DNA from: Oleiharenicola lentus
Lineage (GTDB): Bacteria; Verrucomicrobiota; Verrucomicrobiia; Opitutales; Opitutaceae
Length of the DNA stretch: 64,000 nt
Assembly: GCF_004118375.1 (NCBI RefSeq)
Contig: NZ_SDHX01000001.1
Location: 2,235,693 to 2,299,692, forward strand
Direction: 5' to 3'
Position 1 is the first letter of the stretch. Every line of letters begins with the position of its first letter. Below the pieces are notes generated by a model. It was given only the letters and a program-made list of their open reading frames with translations, was not told the DNA's origin and made no database searches. A program made the translations under genes and the position numbers. This document shows positions 1-8,290 of this stretch, piece after piece.

Positions 1-1768
1 CGCGCGAGAAGGTGAGGAGCTGCTTGCTGAGGCCCTTGGCGGCGAGGCAGGCGCGCTCGCTGTTTTCGAGGCCGGAGTAGTCACGGTTCTCCTTGGCCAG
101 CGACACTCCGCCGAGGATGGTCGTGAGGAGGTTGTTGAAGTCGTGGGCGATGCCACCGGCGAGCTGGCCGAGCGCCTCGAAGCGGTTGGCACGCACGAGT
201 TCCTCGGGTGTCAGGCTCATCTCGCTCGGGAGACGGAAAACGACGACCGCCCCCGCGGGGCGACCAGTGGCGTCGGGCACGGCGCGCGCACTGAACGCGA
301 CGGGCTGCGGCGCAGCGTCGCCGGCCTCCAGGGCGAACTCGGTGTTGAGCGCCGTGGGCTCGGCGGTGGCGAGGACTTTGGCGACGGGATTCTCTCCCGG
401 CTGGCCGCTCTGGAGGTGAACCAGGCGGAAAACTTCGCCGGCCTCCTGTCCGAGGCACTGGGCCAGCGTGCGGCCCAGCAGCTTCTCAGCCTTGGGGTTG
501 AGATGGAGCACGTTTCCTCCGGCATCGGCCACGAGCACACCCTCGTGCAACTCGGCCAGCAGTGCGGCGAGCGGAGGCGCCGAGAATGCCTCCTCGGGAG
601 TCGGTGCGAGACCTTCGGCCAGCGGCATGACGTAGCCGAGCACGCGCTGCAGCTCCTTCTTGCGCGAGATTTGCCGGATCACGCAGGCCTGCACCGGCAC
701 GTCGCGGCCCTCGCGGTGGCGGAGGTGAATGACATCGAAGTAGGCGATCTGGCCGGGATGGCGGGAGAGAAAATAGGCCTGCGCTCCGCCGGTGGTCTCG
801 TCCATCGGCAGGCTGCGTAGCACGGATTCCAAGGTGTCCGGCAGCTCCGCCGCGGAGTAGCCGAGGAAGGTCTTGAAGCCCGGCGAGAGCCAGTAGAGCC
901 CCGCGCTGAAATCCAGGTCGAAGAGTCCCGCGCGGCCCGCGCCGCCGAACTCGCGCATGCGCTCCTCCGCCCGCAGACCGAGTTCCTCGAACTCCTTGCG
1001 GTCGCCGATTTCGAGATTGGCGCCAATCACGCGCTGGAGCGCGCCGTTGGGCCCATATACCTGCACGCCCACGCACTGCAGCCACACGTAGTGGCCGAGC
1101 GCATGTTTCATGCGGAACTCGTGCGAGAACGGCCGGGTGCCCGTGGCGACGCGGCCCTGGCGGTCGGGGGCGGCGGCGGAATCATCGGGATGAATCAGCG
1201 CAAGCCAGGCCTCGTAGGTGTTGGGCATCGCGTCGTCAGCGTAGCCGAGCAGCTTCTTCCAGGTGGGCGAGTAATAGGCCTCGTTGCGGAGGAAGTTCAG
1301 GTCGAAGAAACCGAGCGGACCGCGGTCGTTCAACAACCCGAGAAAATGCTCGGCGGGGGCTGCGACCGGCGCGATGGCCGTCACGGTGGCGACGGGGGTA
1401 GTGCCGGCGCCTGAAGCCGGACGGGCGACAAAGACGAGGTGTTGCGGAGGATTGCCCGCGGCGGGCTCGATGCGCACCAGGCTTTCAAAATCGGAGGCCT
1501 CTTTGGGCTGGAGGCGGAGCGCGATGGGGCGGCTGGCGGCTGCCGCGACCAGCACTTCCCATTGTGACTGGACCCAGCCGGGCTCCTGCGACGTGACCTC
1601 AAAGACAAAAAGGTTGGGGAAGAAGTCACCCGCCAGTTCGTCGGGCCTCGCCTGCCACAATGCGGCGGCGGCGGCGCTGGCGAGCTGGATGCGGCCGTCA
1701 TGGGCGACGACAAGAACCGCTCCGTCCGCGGCGGTCGCTGGAGCGACAGACTGGGAGGTCGAGTGCAA
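1..1768 (-). CDS. Multi-PAS sensor histidine kinase (3' end off the window)
   Basis: This is a sensory histidine kinase read from about 1768 down to base 1, where it runs off the window before the ATPase domain. Seen in translation: an N-terminal PAS-like segment (LVVAHDGRIQLAS), a PAS_3-type domain with HPDD and YVWLQ, two further PAS domains (one with FLGYSAAELP, one with LHEGVLVADAGGNVLHLN), then a dimerisation/phosphoacceptor segment LAGGIAHDFNNLLTT containing the H-box histidine. No transmembrane segment is visible, so it is probably cytoplasmic. The start is unclear: the open frame extends back to a TAA near 1966 without any ATG or GTG, and TTG at 1768 is the first plausible codon. The family is known; the stimulus is not. 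Confidence 0.85.
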   Translation of the reverse strand, partial: MHSTSQSVAPATAADGAVLVVAHDGRIQLASAAAAALWQARPDELAGDFFPNLFVFEVTSQEPGWVQSQWEVLVAAAASRPIALRLQPKEASDFESLVRIEPAAGNPPQHLVFVARPASGAGTTPVATVTAIAPVAAPAEHFLGLLNDRGPLGFFDLNFLRNEAYYSPTWKKLLGYADDAMPNTYEAWLALIHPDDSAAAPDRQGRVATGTRPFSHEFRMKHALGHYVWLQCVGVQVYGPNGALQRVIGANLEIGDRKEFEELGLRAEERMREFGGAGRAGLFDLDFSAGLYWLSPGFKTFLGYSAAELPDTLESVLRSLPMDETTGGAQAYFLSRHPGQIAYFDVIHLRHREGRDVPVQACVIRQISRKKELQRVLGYVMPLAEGLAPTPEEAFSAPPLAALLAELHEGVLVADAGGNVLHLNPKAEKLLGRTLAQCLGQEAGEVFRLVHLQSGQPGENPVAKVLATAEPTALNTEFALEAGDAAPQPVAFSARAVPDATGRPAGAVVVFRLPSEMSLTPEELVRANRFEALGQLAGGIAHDFNNLLTTILGGVSLAKENRDYSGLENSERACLAAKGLSKQLLTFSR

Positions 1769-1960
1769 GAGGTTGCGGAGAGGTTGAAAAATCCGCCTGC
1801 ACTTCGCGAGCCAAGACAGCCGGAACGTGCCATGGGGACCTGGTTTCAGTCGCTTTTGACGACGAAATAGAACTTTTGGCCCATGGCTCCTATGGCCATT
1901 GGGAGGGGGCGCATCCCCCGTGTGTCCGGCGGTCCGCGCAACCGTCCGCTGCGGGAACGC

Positions 1961-3385
1961 TTACTGAGCCTGGCGGGCGACTTTGAACTCCTTCGGCTTC
2001 TGACCCTTGGGCAGAGCGAGGAGGTCGTAGTCCTGATAGCCGGTGATGGCCACGTTCACGAACTCGCCGACGGGAAGGTCGCGCGGCACATAGACGCGGC
2101 CGTCGATGTCGGGGGCATCGGCTTCGCCGCGGGCGACGCCGGGCTCCTCGACGAGGACCTTGAGCTTTTGGCCGACGTAAGACTTGGAGACTTCACCGGC
2201 GATGCGCTGCTGCAAAGCCATCAGCTTGTGCCAGCGGGCTTCCTTGACCTTGGGTGGAATCTGGTCGGGCATCTTGGCGCCGCGGGTGCCTTCTTCCTGC
2301 GAGTAGCGGAAGACGCCGAGACGTTCGAACTTCGTCTGTTCGATAAATTCGCAGAGCTCGGCGACGTCGGCCTCGGTCTCGCCGGGGAAGCCGACGATGA
2401 ACGTCGTGCGGACGGCGATGCCGGGGATGCCGGCGCGGATACGCTTGATGAGGTCGCGGATGTAGTCGCCGCTGGTCTCACGCTGCATCTTGCCGAGCAT
2501 GTTGTCGGAGATGTGCTGGAGCGGGATGTCGATATAGCGCGCGACCTTCGGGCACTCGGCGATGGTGCGGATGAGTTCGTCGCTCCAGTGGGCCGGGTGC
2601 GTGTAGAGCAGGCGGATCCAGAAGTCGCCCTCGATGGCGTTGAGCTCACGGAGCAGGGTGGTGAGCGCGGTGCCGCGGCTGGAATCAACAGGCGTGCGGG
2701 GATTCGGGCGCTGCTCCCAGGTGTCCATGCCGAAGAAGGTCGTGTCCTGGGAGATCAGGTTGATCTCTTTCACGCCTTCCTTCACGAGGCGGCGGGCCTC
2801 CTGCACGACACTGTCTACCGTGCGGCTGCGGTGCCGGCCGCGGATCTGCGGAATGATGCAGAACGTGCAGGGGTGGTTGCAGCCCTCGGCGATCTTGATG
2901 TAGGCGAAATGGGCGGGCGTCAGCCGGAAGCGGGGCGTGTCGTAGTCCGGGATGTAGGTGGACTTGCCCTCGAAGAGCACGGCGGGGGCGGCCTTGGCGC
3001 CGCCGGAGCCGCGGTCCTTGGCGTAGATTTCCTCGATGATCGGGGCGACCTTTGTGACCTGGTCCAGGCCGATGAAGGCGTCCACCTCGTCGTGCAGCTC
3101 GGTCTTGAGGTCCTTGGAGAAACGCTGGCTCATGCAGCCGGCGACGATCAGCTTCTGCTCCTTGCGGCGCTTTTTCATCCCCTTGTTCTGGTGAACTTCG
3201 AGGATGTGGCCGATCGACTCCTCCTTGGACGAGTCGATGAACGAGCAGGTGTTGACGATGACCACGTCGGCTTTCTCGGCCTCGGGTATCACGGCCATGC
3301 CCGCCTGATGCAGGTGACCGACCATGATCTCGCTATCCACGAGATTCTTGGCGCAACCGAGGGAGATGAGGCTGACTTTGATCAT
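1961..3385 (-). CDS. rimO: Ribosomal protein S12 methylthiotransferase RimO
   Basis: RimO is a radical-SAM enzyme that methylthiolates an aspartate of ribosomal protein S12. The 474-residue product starts with the MTTase domain (ISLGCAKNLVDSE, first cluster cysteine at residue 11), has the radical-SAM motif CNHPCTFC near residue 170, and ends in a TRAM-like domain. It is slightly longer than the roughly 440 residues of E. coli RimO. The ATG at 3385 is chosen because conserved sequence begins there; an upstream in-frame extension crosses a dispersed repeat and is unlikely to be translated. It lies downstream of the tiny basic gene and rhodanese on the same strand. Confidence 0.95.
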   Translation of the reverse strand: MIKVSLISLGCAKNLVDSEIMVGHLHQAGMAVIPEAEKADVVIVNTCSFIDSSKEESIGHILEVHQNKGMKKRRKEQKLIVAGCMSQRFSKDLKTELHDEVDAFIGLDQVTKVAPIIEEIYAKDRGSGGAKAAPAVLFEGKSTYIPDYDTPRFRLTPAHFAYIKIAEGCNHPCTFCIIPQIRGRHRSRTVDSVVQEARRLVKEGVKEINLISQDTTFFGMDTWEQRPNPRTPVDSSRGTALTTLLRELNAIEGDFWIRLLYTHPAHWSDELIRTIAECPKVARYIDIPLQHISDNMLGKMQRETSGDYIRDLIKRIRAGIPGIAVRTTFIVGFPGETEADVAELCEFIEQTKFERLGVFRYSQEEGTRGAKMPDQIPPKVKEARWHKLMALQQRIAGEVSKSYVGQKLKVLVEEPGVARGEADAPDIDGRVYVPRDLPVGEFVNVAITGYQDYDLLALPKGQKPKEFKVARQAQ

Positions 3386-3428
3386 GGGTGCGTTTGTGGA
3401 GGCGGCTGGTAACCGCGGGTCCGGCAAA

Positions 3429-3464
3429 AGAAAACGGCGGTCATAGACCGCCGCTACAGGCAAG
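3429..3464. repeat. Dispersed intergenic repeat, family D
   Basis: A palindromic unit of the type GGCGGTCATAGACCGCCG followed by CTACAG. Related copies lie at 5170-5220 and 33172-33235. All three are intergenic and short, consistent with a REP-like non-autonomous element. Function unknown. Confidence 0.7.
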
Positions 3465-3481
3465 GCGTCCTGGGAAGGGCC

Positions 3482-3589
3482 TTACTTCTTCTTGGCGGCC
3501 TTGATGGCGGCCTTGATCTTGGCGTTGCGGCGCTTGTGATAGGCGACGCGGCGTTTCTTTTTGATGTGCTTGTTGAGTTGTTGACCCAT
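3482..3589 (-). CDS. 35-residue lysine/arginine-rich protein
   Basis: A tiny open frame starting MGQQLNKHIKKKRRVAYHK and ending in KAAIKAAKKK. About half of the residues are Lys or Arg, so it would be a nucleic-acid-binding or ribosome-associated basic peptide if expressed. There is no clear Shine-Dalgarno sequence before the ATG. It sits between the rhodanese gene and rimO on the same strand, and the proximity to a ribosomal-protein-modifying gene fits a translation-related role, but this is inference. It is not ribosomal protein Thx by sequence. Function unknown. Confidence 0.6.
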   Translation of the reverse strand: MGQQLNKHIKKKRRVAYHKRRNAKIKAAIKAAKKK

Positions 3590-3645
3590 AGGTGGAGTAA
3601 GTGAGCGGTCTTTGTGCCCGAAAGGGCGCGGGATAGTCAAGCCCC

Positions 3646-3966
3646 TCAATAGCGGGCCAGGGTGGGGTCGATTTGCTCGGCCCAGGCGTCGATCCCCCCG
3701 GCCACATTGCTGACCTGCGTGAAGCCGTTGGCGCGGAGGAATTGCGTGACCCGCAGGCTGCGGCCGCCATGGTGGCATTGGACCAGGATAAGCCGGTCCC
3801 GGGGCAGGTCAGGCAGGCTCTCGGGAATCTGGCGCATGGGGATGTGACGGCTGCCGGCGATGGCGCAGGTGGCGACCTCGATGGGTTCGCGCACATCGAG
3901 CAGCAGGGCGCCTTCCTGCTGGAGCCGGGCGGCGGTGGTGACATCAACTTCGAGTGGCGTTTCCAT
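3646..3966 (-). CDS. Rhodanese-like domain protein
   Basis: A single rhodanese domain of 106 residues. Seen: the LLLDVREPIEV entry motif, HIPMRQIP, and an active-site loop with cysteine, QCHHGGRS, followed by GFTQVSNVAGGIDAW, the standard C-terminal signature. Such domains carry persulfide sulfur on the cysteine; the physiological acceptor cannot be told here. An alternative ATG ten codons upstream (3996) would add a short Cys-containing tail; METPLEV was chosen because conserved sequence begins there. Confidence 0.85.
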   Translation of the reverse strand: METPLEVDVTTAARLQQEGALLLDVREPIEVATCAIAGSRHIPMRQIPESLPDLPRDRLILVQCHHGGRSLRVTQFLRANGFTQVSNVAGGIDAWAEQIDPTLARY

Positions 3967-4046
3967 GGAGCCTAGGCAAAGCGGACAGCTCCGCATGGCA
4001 ACCAGTTAGCCATTGACCACGGCGCCTAGCTACAAGTGCAATAGAC

Positions 4047-4062
4047 TTCATAAGTCCTATGC
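4047..4062. repeat. Short ATAAGTCCTAT repeat copy, family G
   Basis: The string CATAAGTCCTAT just before the manC start recurs in a longer, tandem-like form at 8229-8272. It overlaps the likely ribosome-binding region of the following gene. Function unknown. Confidence 0.4.
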
Positions 4063-5147
4063 CTGAACGATTCGTTGTCATCATGGCTGGCGGTCGCGGC
4101 GAGCGGTTTTGGCCGCAGAGCTGCGCCGCCACCCCCAAGCACCTGCTCCCGATCGTCGGGGACAAGACCATGCTCGCCCAGACGGTGGACCGCGTGGCCG
4201 GCGTTGTGCCGCGTGAGAACATCTTCGTGCTCACCACGCAGGCGCAGCAGGCCGGCTGTCGGGGCGCATGTCCCGACCTGCCAGCCGGCAACATCGTGGC
4301 CGAGCCGATGGGGCGCGATACCGCGGCGGCGACCGGTCTGGCCATGTTGCTGGTGAAACAGCGGAGTCCCGGCGCGGCCTTCGCCATGCTTCCGGCCGAC
4401 CATGTCATCCATGACGTTAAGGAGTATGCCGCCCTCCTGAACGTCGCCTTCGAATCGGCCGAGTCGGCCGATGTGCTGGTGACTCTGGGCATCAAGCCGA
4501 CGGCGCCCGAGACCGGTTTCGGCTATATTCAGCAAGCCGGTCCCTGGAAGCGGGTGGGCGGACGAGACGTCATGTCCGTGAAGCGTTTCGTCGAAAAACC
4601 GAATCTCGAGACCGCCAAGAGATACCTTTCCTCCGGGGAATATTTCTGGAACGCCGGCATGTTTGTCTGGCGCGTGCCCGTTGTTGAGGCTGCCTTTCGC
4701 GCGCATGCTTCCGAGCTCTACGCCGGTCTGACCAAGCTTGAGTCCGCGGCGAAATCCGCTGGCGGTTGGACGGCGGCGCTGCCGGAGGTTTACCCGACGC
4801 TGCCCCGGATTTCCGTGGATTATGCGCTGATGGAAAAATCCACCAACGTCGTGGTTGTGCCGGCCACCTTCGACTGGGACGACGTCGGCGCCTGGCCGGC
4901 GATCGCCAAGCATTTCACGCCGGACTCCGCGGGCAACGTCCTGCGTGGCCTCGCCATGGTCGAGGGCGGCGCCAACAACATCGTCGTGAGCGAGAGCGGC
5001 CATCTCACGGCTGTGGTCGGCGCGAGCGATCTCGTCGTCGTCCACACCGCGCAGGCCACCCTGGTTTGCCCCAAAGACAAGGCCCAGGACATCAAGGCGC
5101 TGCTCAAGCGCCTGGGCGAAGACGCGGCGCTGAGGAAATTTTTGTGA
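4059..5147 (+). CDS. manC: Mannose-1-phosphate guanylyltransferase
   Basis: This nucleotidyltransferase makes GDP-mannose from GTP and mannose-1-phosphate (EC 2.7.7.13), a precursor for surface polysaccharide. The 362-residue protein opens with the nucleotide-binding signature AGGRGERFWP (residues 9-18), followed by ADHVIHD and the FVEKP motif typical of sugar-phosphate nucleotidyltransferases, and near the end the FDWDDVGAW block. It has only the transferase part, with no C-terminal phosphomannose isomerase cupin, so it is the monofunctional type. It heads a plus-strand series; the substrate is assigned from family features. Confidence 0.93.
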   Translation: MPERFVVIMAGGRGERFWPQSCAATPKHLLPIVGDKTMLAQTVDRVAGVVPRENIFVLTTQAQQAGCRGACPDLPAGNIVAEPMGRDTAAATGLAMLLVKQRSPGAAFAMLPADHVIHDVKEYAALLNVAFESAESADVLVTLGIKPTAPETGFGYIQQAGPWKRVGGRDVMSVKRFVEKPNLETAKRYLSSGEYFWNAGMFVWRVPVVEAAFRAHASELYAGLTKLESAAKSAGGWTAALPEVYPTLPRISVDYALMEKSTNVVVVPATFDWDDVGAWPAIAKHFTPDSAGNVLRGLAMVEGGANNIVVSESGHLTAVVGASDLVVVHTAQATLVCPKDKAQDIKALLKRLGEDAALRKFL

Positions 5148-5169
5148 ATGGCACGGTGTCAGGGCGAAT

Positions 5170-5220
5170 TGTAGCGGCGCTCTATGAGCGCCGTTCGGCG
5201 GTCACAGACCGCCGCTACAG
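5170..5220. repeat. Dispersed intergenic repeat, family D
   Basis: Two adjacent palindromes (GGCGCTCTATGAGCGCC and GGCGGTCACAGACCGCC) bounded by GTAGC and GCTAC, filling the manC-ruvX gap. Related to copies at 3429 and 33172. Confidence 0.75.
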
Positions 5221-5223
5221 CTC

Positions 5224-5655
5224 ATGCGTTGTCTCGGCATAGATTACGGCACCAAGCGCGTCGGCCTGGCCCAGGGCGACGAGATCGGCGTCGCCACGCC
5301 GCTGCCGGCCCTGACCGACGCCGATGAGACCGTGCGCTGGCGCAAGCTGGGCGAACTGATCCGCCTGCGTCGATTCACCGAGCTCGTCCTCGGCTATCCC
5401 TACAACATGGACGGCACCGTCGGCTTCAAGGCGAAGGAGGTCGATGCCTTCGCCGCGCGACTCAAAGCGGAGTTCGGCCTTCCCGTGCATCTCGTGGATG
5501 AAACCCTTACCAGCGCCGAGGCCGAATCCAGCATCGCCAAAAAGAACCGCCGCGCCGTCCGCGACAGCGGTCTGATCGATTCCCGCGCCGCCTGCCTGAT
5601 CCTCCAGGACTACCTGGATCAGAAGCTGCCGCCGGCGATTTCCGGACCGCAATAA
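5224..5655 (+). CDS. ruvX: Putative pre-16S rRNA nuclease / Holliday junction resolvase RuvX (YqgF)
   Basis: A 143-residue RNase H-fold protein of the YqgF family, known for 16S rRNA 5'-end processing and proposed as a Holliday-junction resolvase. Seen: CLGIDYGTKRVGLA at the start with the first catalytic Asp, LVLGYPYNMDGT, and VDETLTSAEAE with the later acidic residues. Length is normal for the family. It follows the family D repeat directly, so its ribosome-binding site must lie in or beside the repeat. Confidence 0.92.
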   Translation: MRCLGIDYGTKRVGLAQGDEIGVATPLPALTDADETVRWRKLGELIRLRRFTELVLGYPYNMDGTVGFKAKEVDAFAARLKAEFGLPVHLVDETLTSAEAESSIAKKNRRAVRDSGLIDSRAACLILQDYLDQKLPPAISGPQ

Positions 5656-5722
5656 CCACCGATTACCCGGATGGACACGGATGAAGAAGGAATCTATCCG
5701 TCCTCATCCGTGAAATCTGTGG
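5655..5722. repeat. Dispersed repeat, family C (GGATGGACACGGATG type)
   Basis: An imperfect inverted element made of GATTACCCGGATGGACACGG, ATCCGTCCTCATCCGTG and related words. Copies lie at 6478-6535 and 26520-26610. It provides the probable GTG start codons of truA. Confidence 0.75.
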
Positions 5723-6468
5723 TCAAAGACAAACCGCTGCGATGGAAGTGCGTCGTCGCTTACGACGGCACGACTTTCCATGGCTGGCAGAGCCAGGAGA
5801 GCCGCAATACGGTGCAGGATCTCATCGAGTCACGGTTGAAGGCCATCTTCGGTGATCTCATCCGCATCGAAGGCAGCGGGCGTACGGATTCGGGGGTGCA
5901 TGCCCACGCGCAGGTCTTCCACTTCGACGCGGCCTGGCGTCACGGCGCGGAGAAGCTGCGCAAGGCCATCCAGACCGGGCTCCCCCGCAGCATCCTGCTC
6001 AAGTCGGTGCGCGCGGCACGGCCGGATTTTCACGCGCGGTTTGATGCCACGGGAAAAATCTACCGCTACCACGTGCATCTCGGCGATGCCGACCCCTTCG
6101 AGGTGAAATATTGCTGGTCTCTGGGCCGGGAGCTCGACTGGGCGGCGGTGCAGGCCACGGCGAAAGTCTTGCGCGGAAATCATGACTTTTGGGCCTTTTC
6201 CGGCGAGAACGACCGCACCTACGAGACCACCGTGCGACACTTGCGGCGGTTGGAGGTCAAGAAGCAGGGCCGGCGCGTATCCTTCACCTTCGAAGCCGAC
6301 GGCTTTCTCTACAAGATGGCGCGCAGCCTCGCCGGCGCCCTGGTCAATGCGGGTCTAGGCAAGATAAAGCCCGCGGACGTCGCGGCGTTGCTAAAAACGC
6401 GGAAGCGCATCGCCGAAGTCGTCACCGCTCCGCCCCAGGGTTTGTTCATGGTGAAGGTGATTTACTGA
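5719..6468 (+). CDS. truA: tRNA pseudouridine(38-40) synthase TruA
   Basis: TruA isomerises uridines 38-40 in the tRNA anticodon stem. The conserved part starts at VAYDGTTFHGWQ, with the catalytic aspartate in GSGRTDSGVHA and the later DFWAFSG and TFEADGFLYKMARS blocks; about 249 residues is normal. The start is uncertain: no ATG lies close to the conserved sequence, and GTG at 5710 or 5719 comes from the end of a dispersed repeat. A longer frame from ATG 5671 would translate the repeat itself and was not chosen. Confidence 0.9.
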   Translation: MVKDKPLRWKCVVAYDGTTFHGWQSQESRNTVQDLIESRLKAIFGDLIRIEGSGRTDSGVHAHAQVFHFDAAWRHGAEKLRKAIQTGLPRSILLKSVRAARPDFHARFDATGKIYRYHVHLGDADPFEVKYCWSLGRELDWAAVQATAKVLRGNHDFWAFSGENDRTYETTVRHLRRLEVKKQGRRVSFTFEADGFLYKMARSLAGALVNAGLGKIKPADVAALLKTRKRIAEVVTAPPQGLFMVKVIY

Positions 6469-6477
6469 AGAAGGGAT

Positions 6478-6535
6478 GTCATGGATTACGCAGATGGACA
6501 CGGATGCGGAATGAATCTATCCGTGGTCTGCCGTG
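6478..6535. repeat. Dispersed repeat, family C
   Basis: Contains GGATTACGCAGATGGACACG and AATCTATCCGTGG, matching the copies at 5655 and 26520. The terminal CCGTG supplies the likely GTG start of the following comF-like gene. Confidence 0.75.
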
Positions 6536-7267
6536 AAACTAGCGCTCCAGCAGCTCTGCCGTGACGGATTGGACGTGCTGTTTCCCCGCAGCTGCGTGCA
6601 TTGCGGCCGGGCGGTGGAGGCGGGGAGCTTCCGGCACCTGTGCCCGTTTTGCGCGCCTTTGCTACACCTTGTCCGGTCGCCCCACTGCACGACCTGCGGG
6701 CATCCCTTTTTCGGCGACATGGCCGAGGACCGGCTTTGCGAGCACTGCGAGACGCTGCATCCGGTCTTTGGCGAGGGCCGCACCGCCATCCTGTTGCAAG
6801 GCGCCGGACGCTCACTGATCCACGCGTTGAAATACCACCGCGCGCTGCACGTGCTGGAGGACATCGTGACCGCCATGCGGCAGGCGCCGGGCTACGCCGA
6901 TTATGCCCGCGGCGCCGTGCTGGTGCCGGTGCCGCTCCACCCGCGCAAGCTGCGCGAGCGCACCTACAACCAGGCGCTTTTACTGGCCGAGTGCCTTGCG
7001 CAAGCCACGGACGGCGAAGCGGAAGTGCAGCAGCTCTTGCAGCGGGTGGCCGACACCCACACCCAGACTCATTTCGACCGCGAAACCCGCCGGGAGAACC
7101 TGAAAAATGCCTTTGCTTTGGCTCCCGGCGCCACCCTTAATCCGACGTATCGTTACCTCCTTATAGATGACGTCTTCACCACGGGCTCCACACTCAATTC
7201 CTGCGCCGCCGTGCTGCGCCGCGGTGGTGCGCTGAGCCTCGACGTCGCCACCTTCGGCCACGGCTGA
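6533..7267 (+). CDS. ComF family phosphoribosyltransferase-like protein
   Basis: A 244-residue ComF-type protein. The N-terminus holds a Cys-rich zinc-finger-like segment ([27 protein letters not shown]), and the C-terminus the type I phosphoribosyltransferase PRPP motif [14 protein letters not shown]. Known members act in DNA uptake, but many orphan homologues have no proven role. The GTG start at 6533 lies in a dispersed repeat. It is followed after 17 bases by accD on the same strand. Presence of type IV pilus genes elsewhere in the window (pilT) is compatible with, but does not prove, competence. Confidence 0.88.
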   Translation: MKLALQQLCRDGLDVLFPRSCVHCGRAVEAGSFRHLCPFCAPLLHLVRSPHCTTCGHPFFGDMAEDRLCEHCETLHPVFGEGRTAILLQGAGRSLIHALKYHRALHVLEDIVTAMRQAPGYADYARGAVLVPVPLHPRKLRERTYNQALLLAECLAQATDGEAEVQQLLQRVADTHTQTHFDRETRRENLKNAFALAPGATLNPTYRYLLIDDVFTTGSTLNSCAAVLRRGGALSLDVATFGHG

Positions 7268-7284
7268 TCATTCCTTTTTACGCC

Positions 7285-8211
7285 ATGTCGCATTTTGCCA
7301 AACCCAAGCAGCCCTCGGCCCCCAAGGCCACGGGCGCCAAAACCACCAAGAAGAAGGTCAATACAGAAGGCCTCTGGACCAAGTGCCCCGTCTCGGGTGA
7401 CATCGTGTTCAACAAGGACCTTGAAGCCAACCTCATGGTGGTGCCGAAGAGCGGCTACCATTTCCCCATCGGCTGCCGCGCCCGTATCGCCAGCATGATC
7501 GACGAGGGCACTTTCGAGGAGCATGACGCCAACGTGAAGTCGGCCGACCCGCTGAAGTTCGTGGACTCCGCCGCGTATCCCGACCGCATCAAACGCTACG
7601 AGAAGGACAGCGGTCTGCCCGAGGCCGTGATCTGCGGTACCGGCAAACTCAACGGCATCCTGGTGTCGCTGGCGGTGATGGATTTCCGCTTCTGCGGCGG
7701 CGCCATGGGCGCAGCCGTGGGTGAAAAGATCACCCGCGCCATCGAGCGTGCGACCAAGAAAAAGATTCCCTGCATCGTGGTGAGCGCCTCCGGCGGTGCC
7801 CGCATGCAGGAGGGCATCTTCAGCCTCATGCAGATGGCCAAGACCAGCGCCGCTCTCGGACGCCAGGCCGAGGCGAAGCTCCCCTTCATTTCGATCCTGA
7901 CTTACCCGACCACCGGCGGTGTCACCGCCAGCTTCGCCACGCTGGGCGACGTGATCCTGGCCGAGCCGGGCGCGATGATCGGCTTCGCCGGTGCGCGCGT
8001 GATCAAGGAAACCACCAAGCAGACGCTGCCGGCCGGTTTCCAGACCTCGGAGTTCCTGCTCAAGCACGGCCTCGTGGACCAGATCGTCAGCCGTCTCGAA
8101 ATGAAGGACCGCCTCACCAGCATCCTCCAGGCGCTGCACACGCACAAATACATCCCGCACAAGGTCCCGACCGCCTCGCCATTCCCGTCGGTCAGCGCGG
8201 CCAGCGCCTGA
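7285..8211 (+). CDS. accD: Acetyl-CoA carboxylase carboxyltransferase subunit beta, zinc-ribbon cysteines mostly lost
   Basis: AccD is one half of the carboxyltransferase that forms malonyl-CoA, feeding fatty-acid synthesis. The crotonase-like core is clear ([48 protein letters not shown]) and length (308) is normal. The N-terminal zinc ribbon, normally CxxC and CxxC, here reads KCPVSGD (C34, S37) and VVPKSGY (V53, S56). Only one of the four metal-ligand cysteines remains, although the surrounding ribbon sequence ([16 protein letters not shown]) is kept. The protein may therefore fold this module without zinc. Followed by folC. Confidence 0.95.
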   Translation: MSHFAKPKQPSAPKATGAKTTKKKVNTEGLWTKCPVSGDIVFNKDLEANLMVVPKSGYHFPIGCRARIASMIDEGTFEEHDANVKSADPLKFVDSAAYPDRIKRYEKDSGLPEAVICGTGKLNGILVSLAVMDFRFCGGAMGAAVGEKITRAIERATKKKIPCIVVSASGGARMQEGIFSLMQMAKTSAALGRQAEAKLPFISILTYPTTGGVTASFATLGDVILAEPGAMIGFAGARVIKETTKQTLPAGFQTSEFLLKHGLVDQIVSRLEMKDRLTSILQALHTHKYIPHKVPTASPFPSVSAASA

Positions 8212-8228
8212 ACGCGGCCAAGTCGGTC

Positions 8229-8273
8229 CATAAGCCTGATAAGTCCTATACGCCCTATAGGTCCGATAGAATT
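8229..8273. repeat. Tandem-like CCTATA repeat, family G
   Basis: The accD-folC gap holds CATAAGCCTGATAAGTCCTA, then CGCCCTATAGGTCCGATAG, a string of related ATAAGTCC/CTATAGGTCC words. A shorter related string precedes manC at 4047. Confidence 0.6.
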
Positions 8274-8290
8274 CCCCTAAGCCGGCCTCA

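Noticed and set aside
1883-3412. Long plus-strand frame opposite rimO, and similar long antisense frames opposite most genes
   Set aside because: They are high-GC shadow frames without motifs; the opposite strand encodes a clear family in each case.
5671-5718. ATG 5671 as the truA start
   Set aside because: The added residues are a translation of the dispersed repeat and show no TruA conservation.
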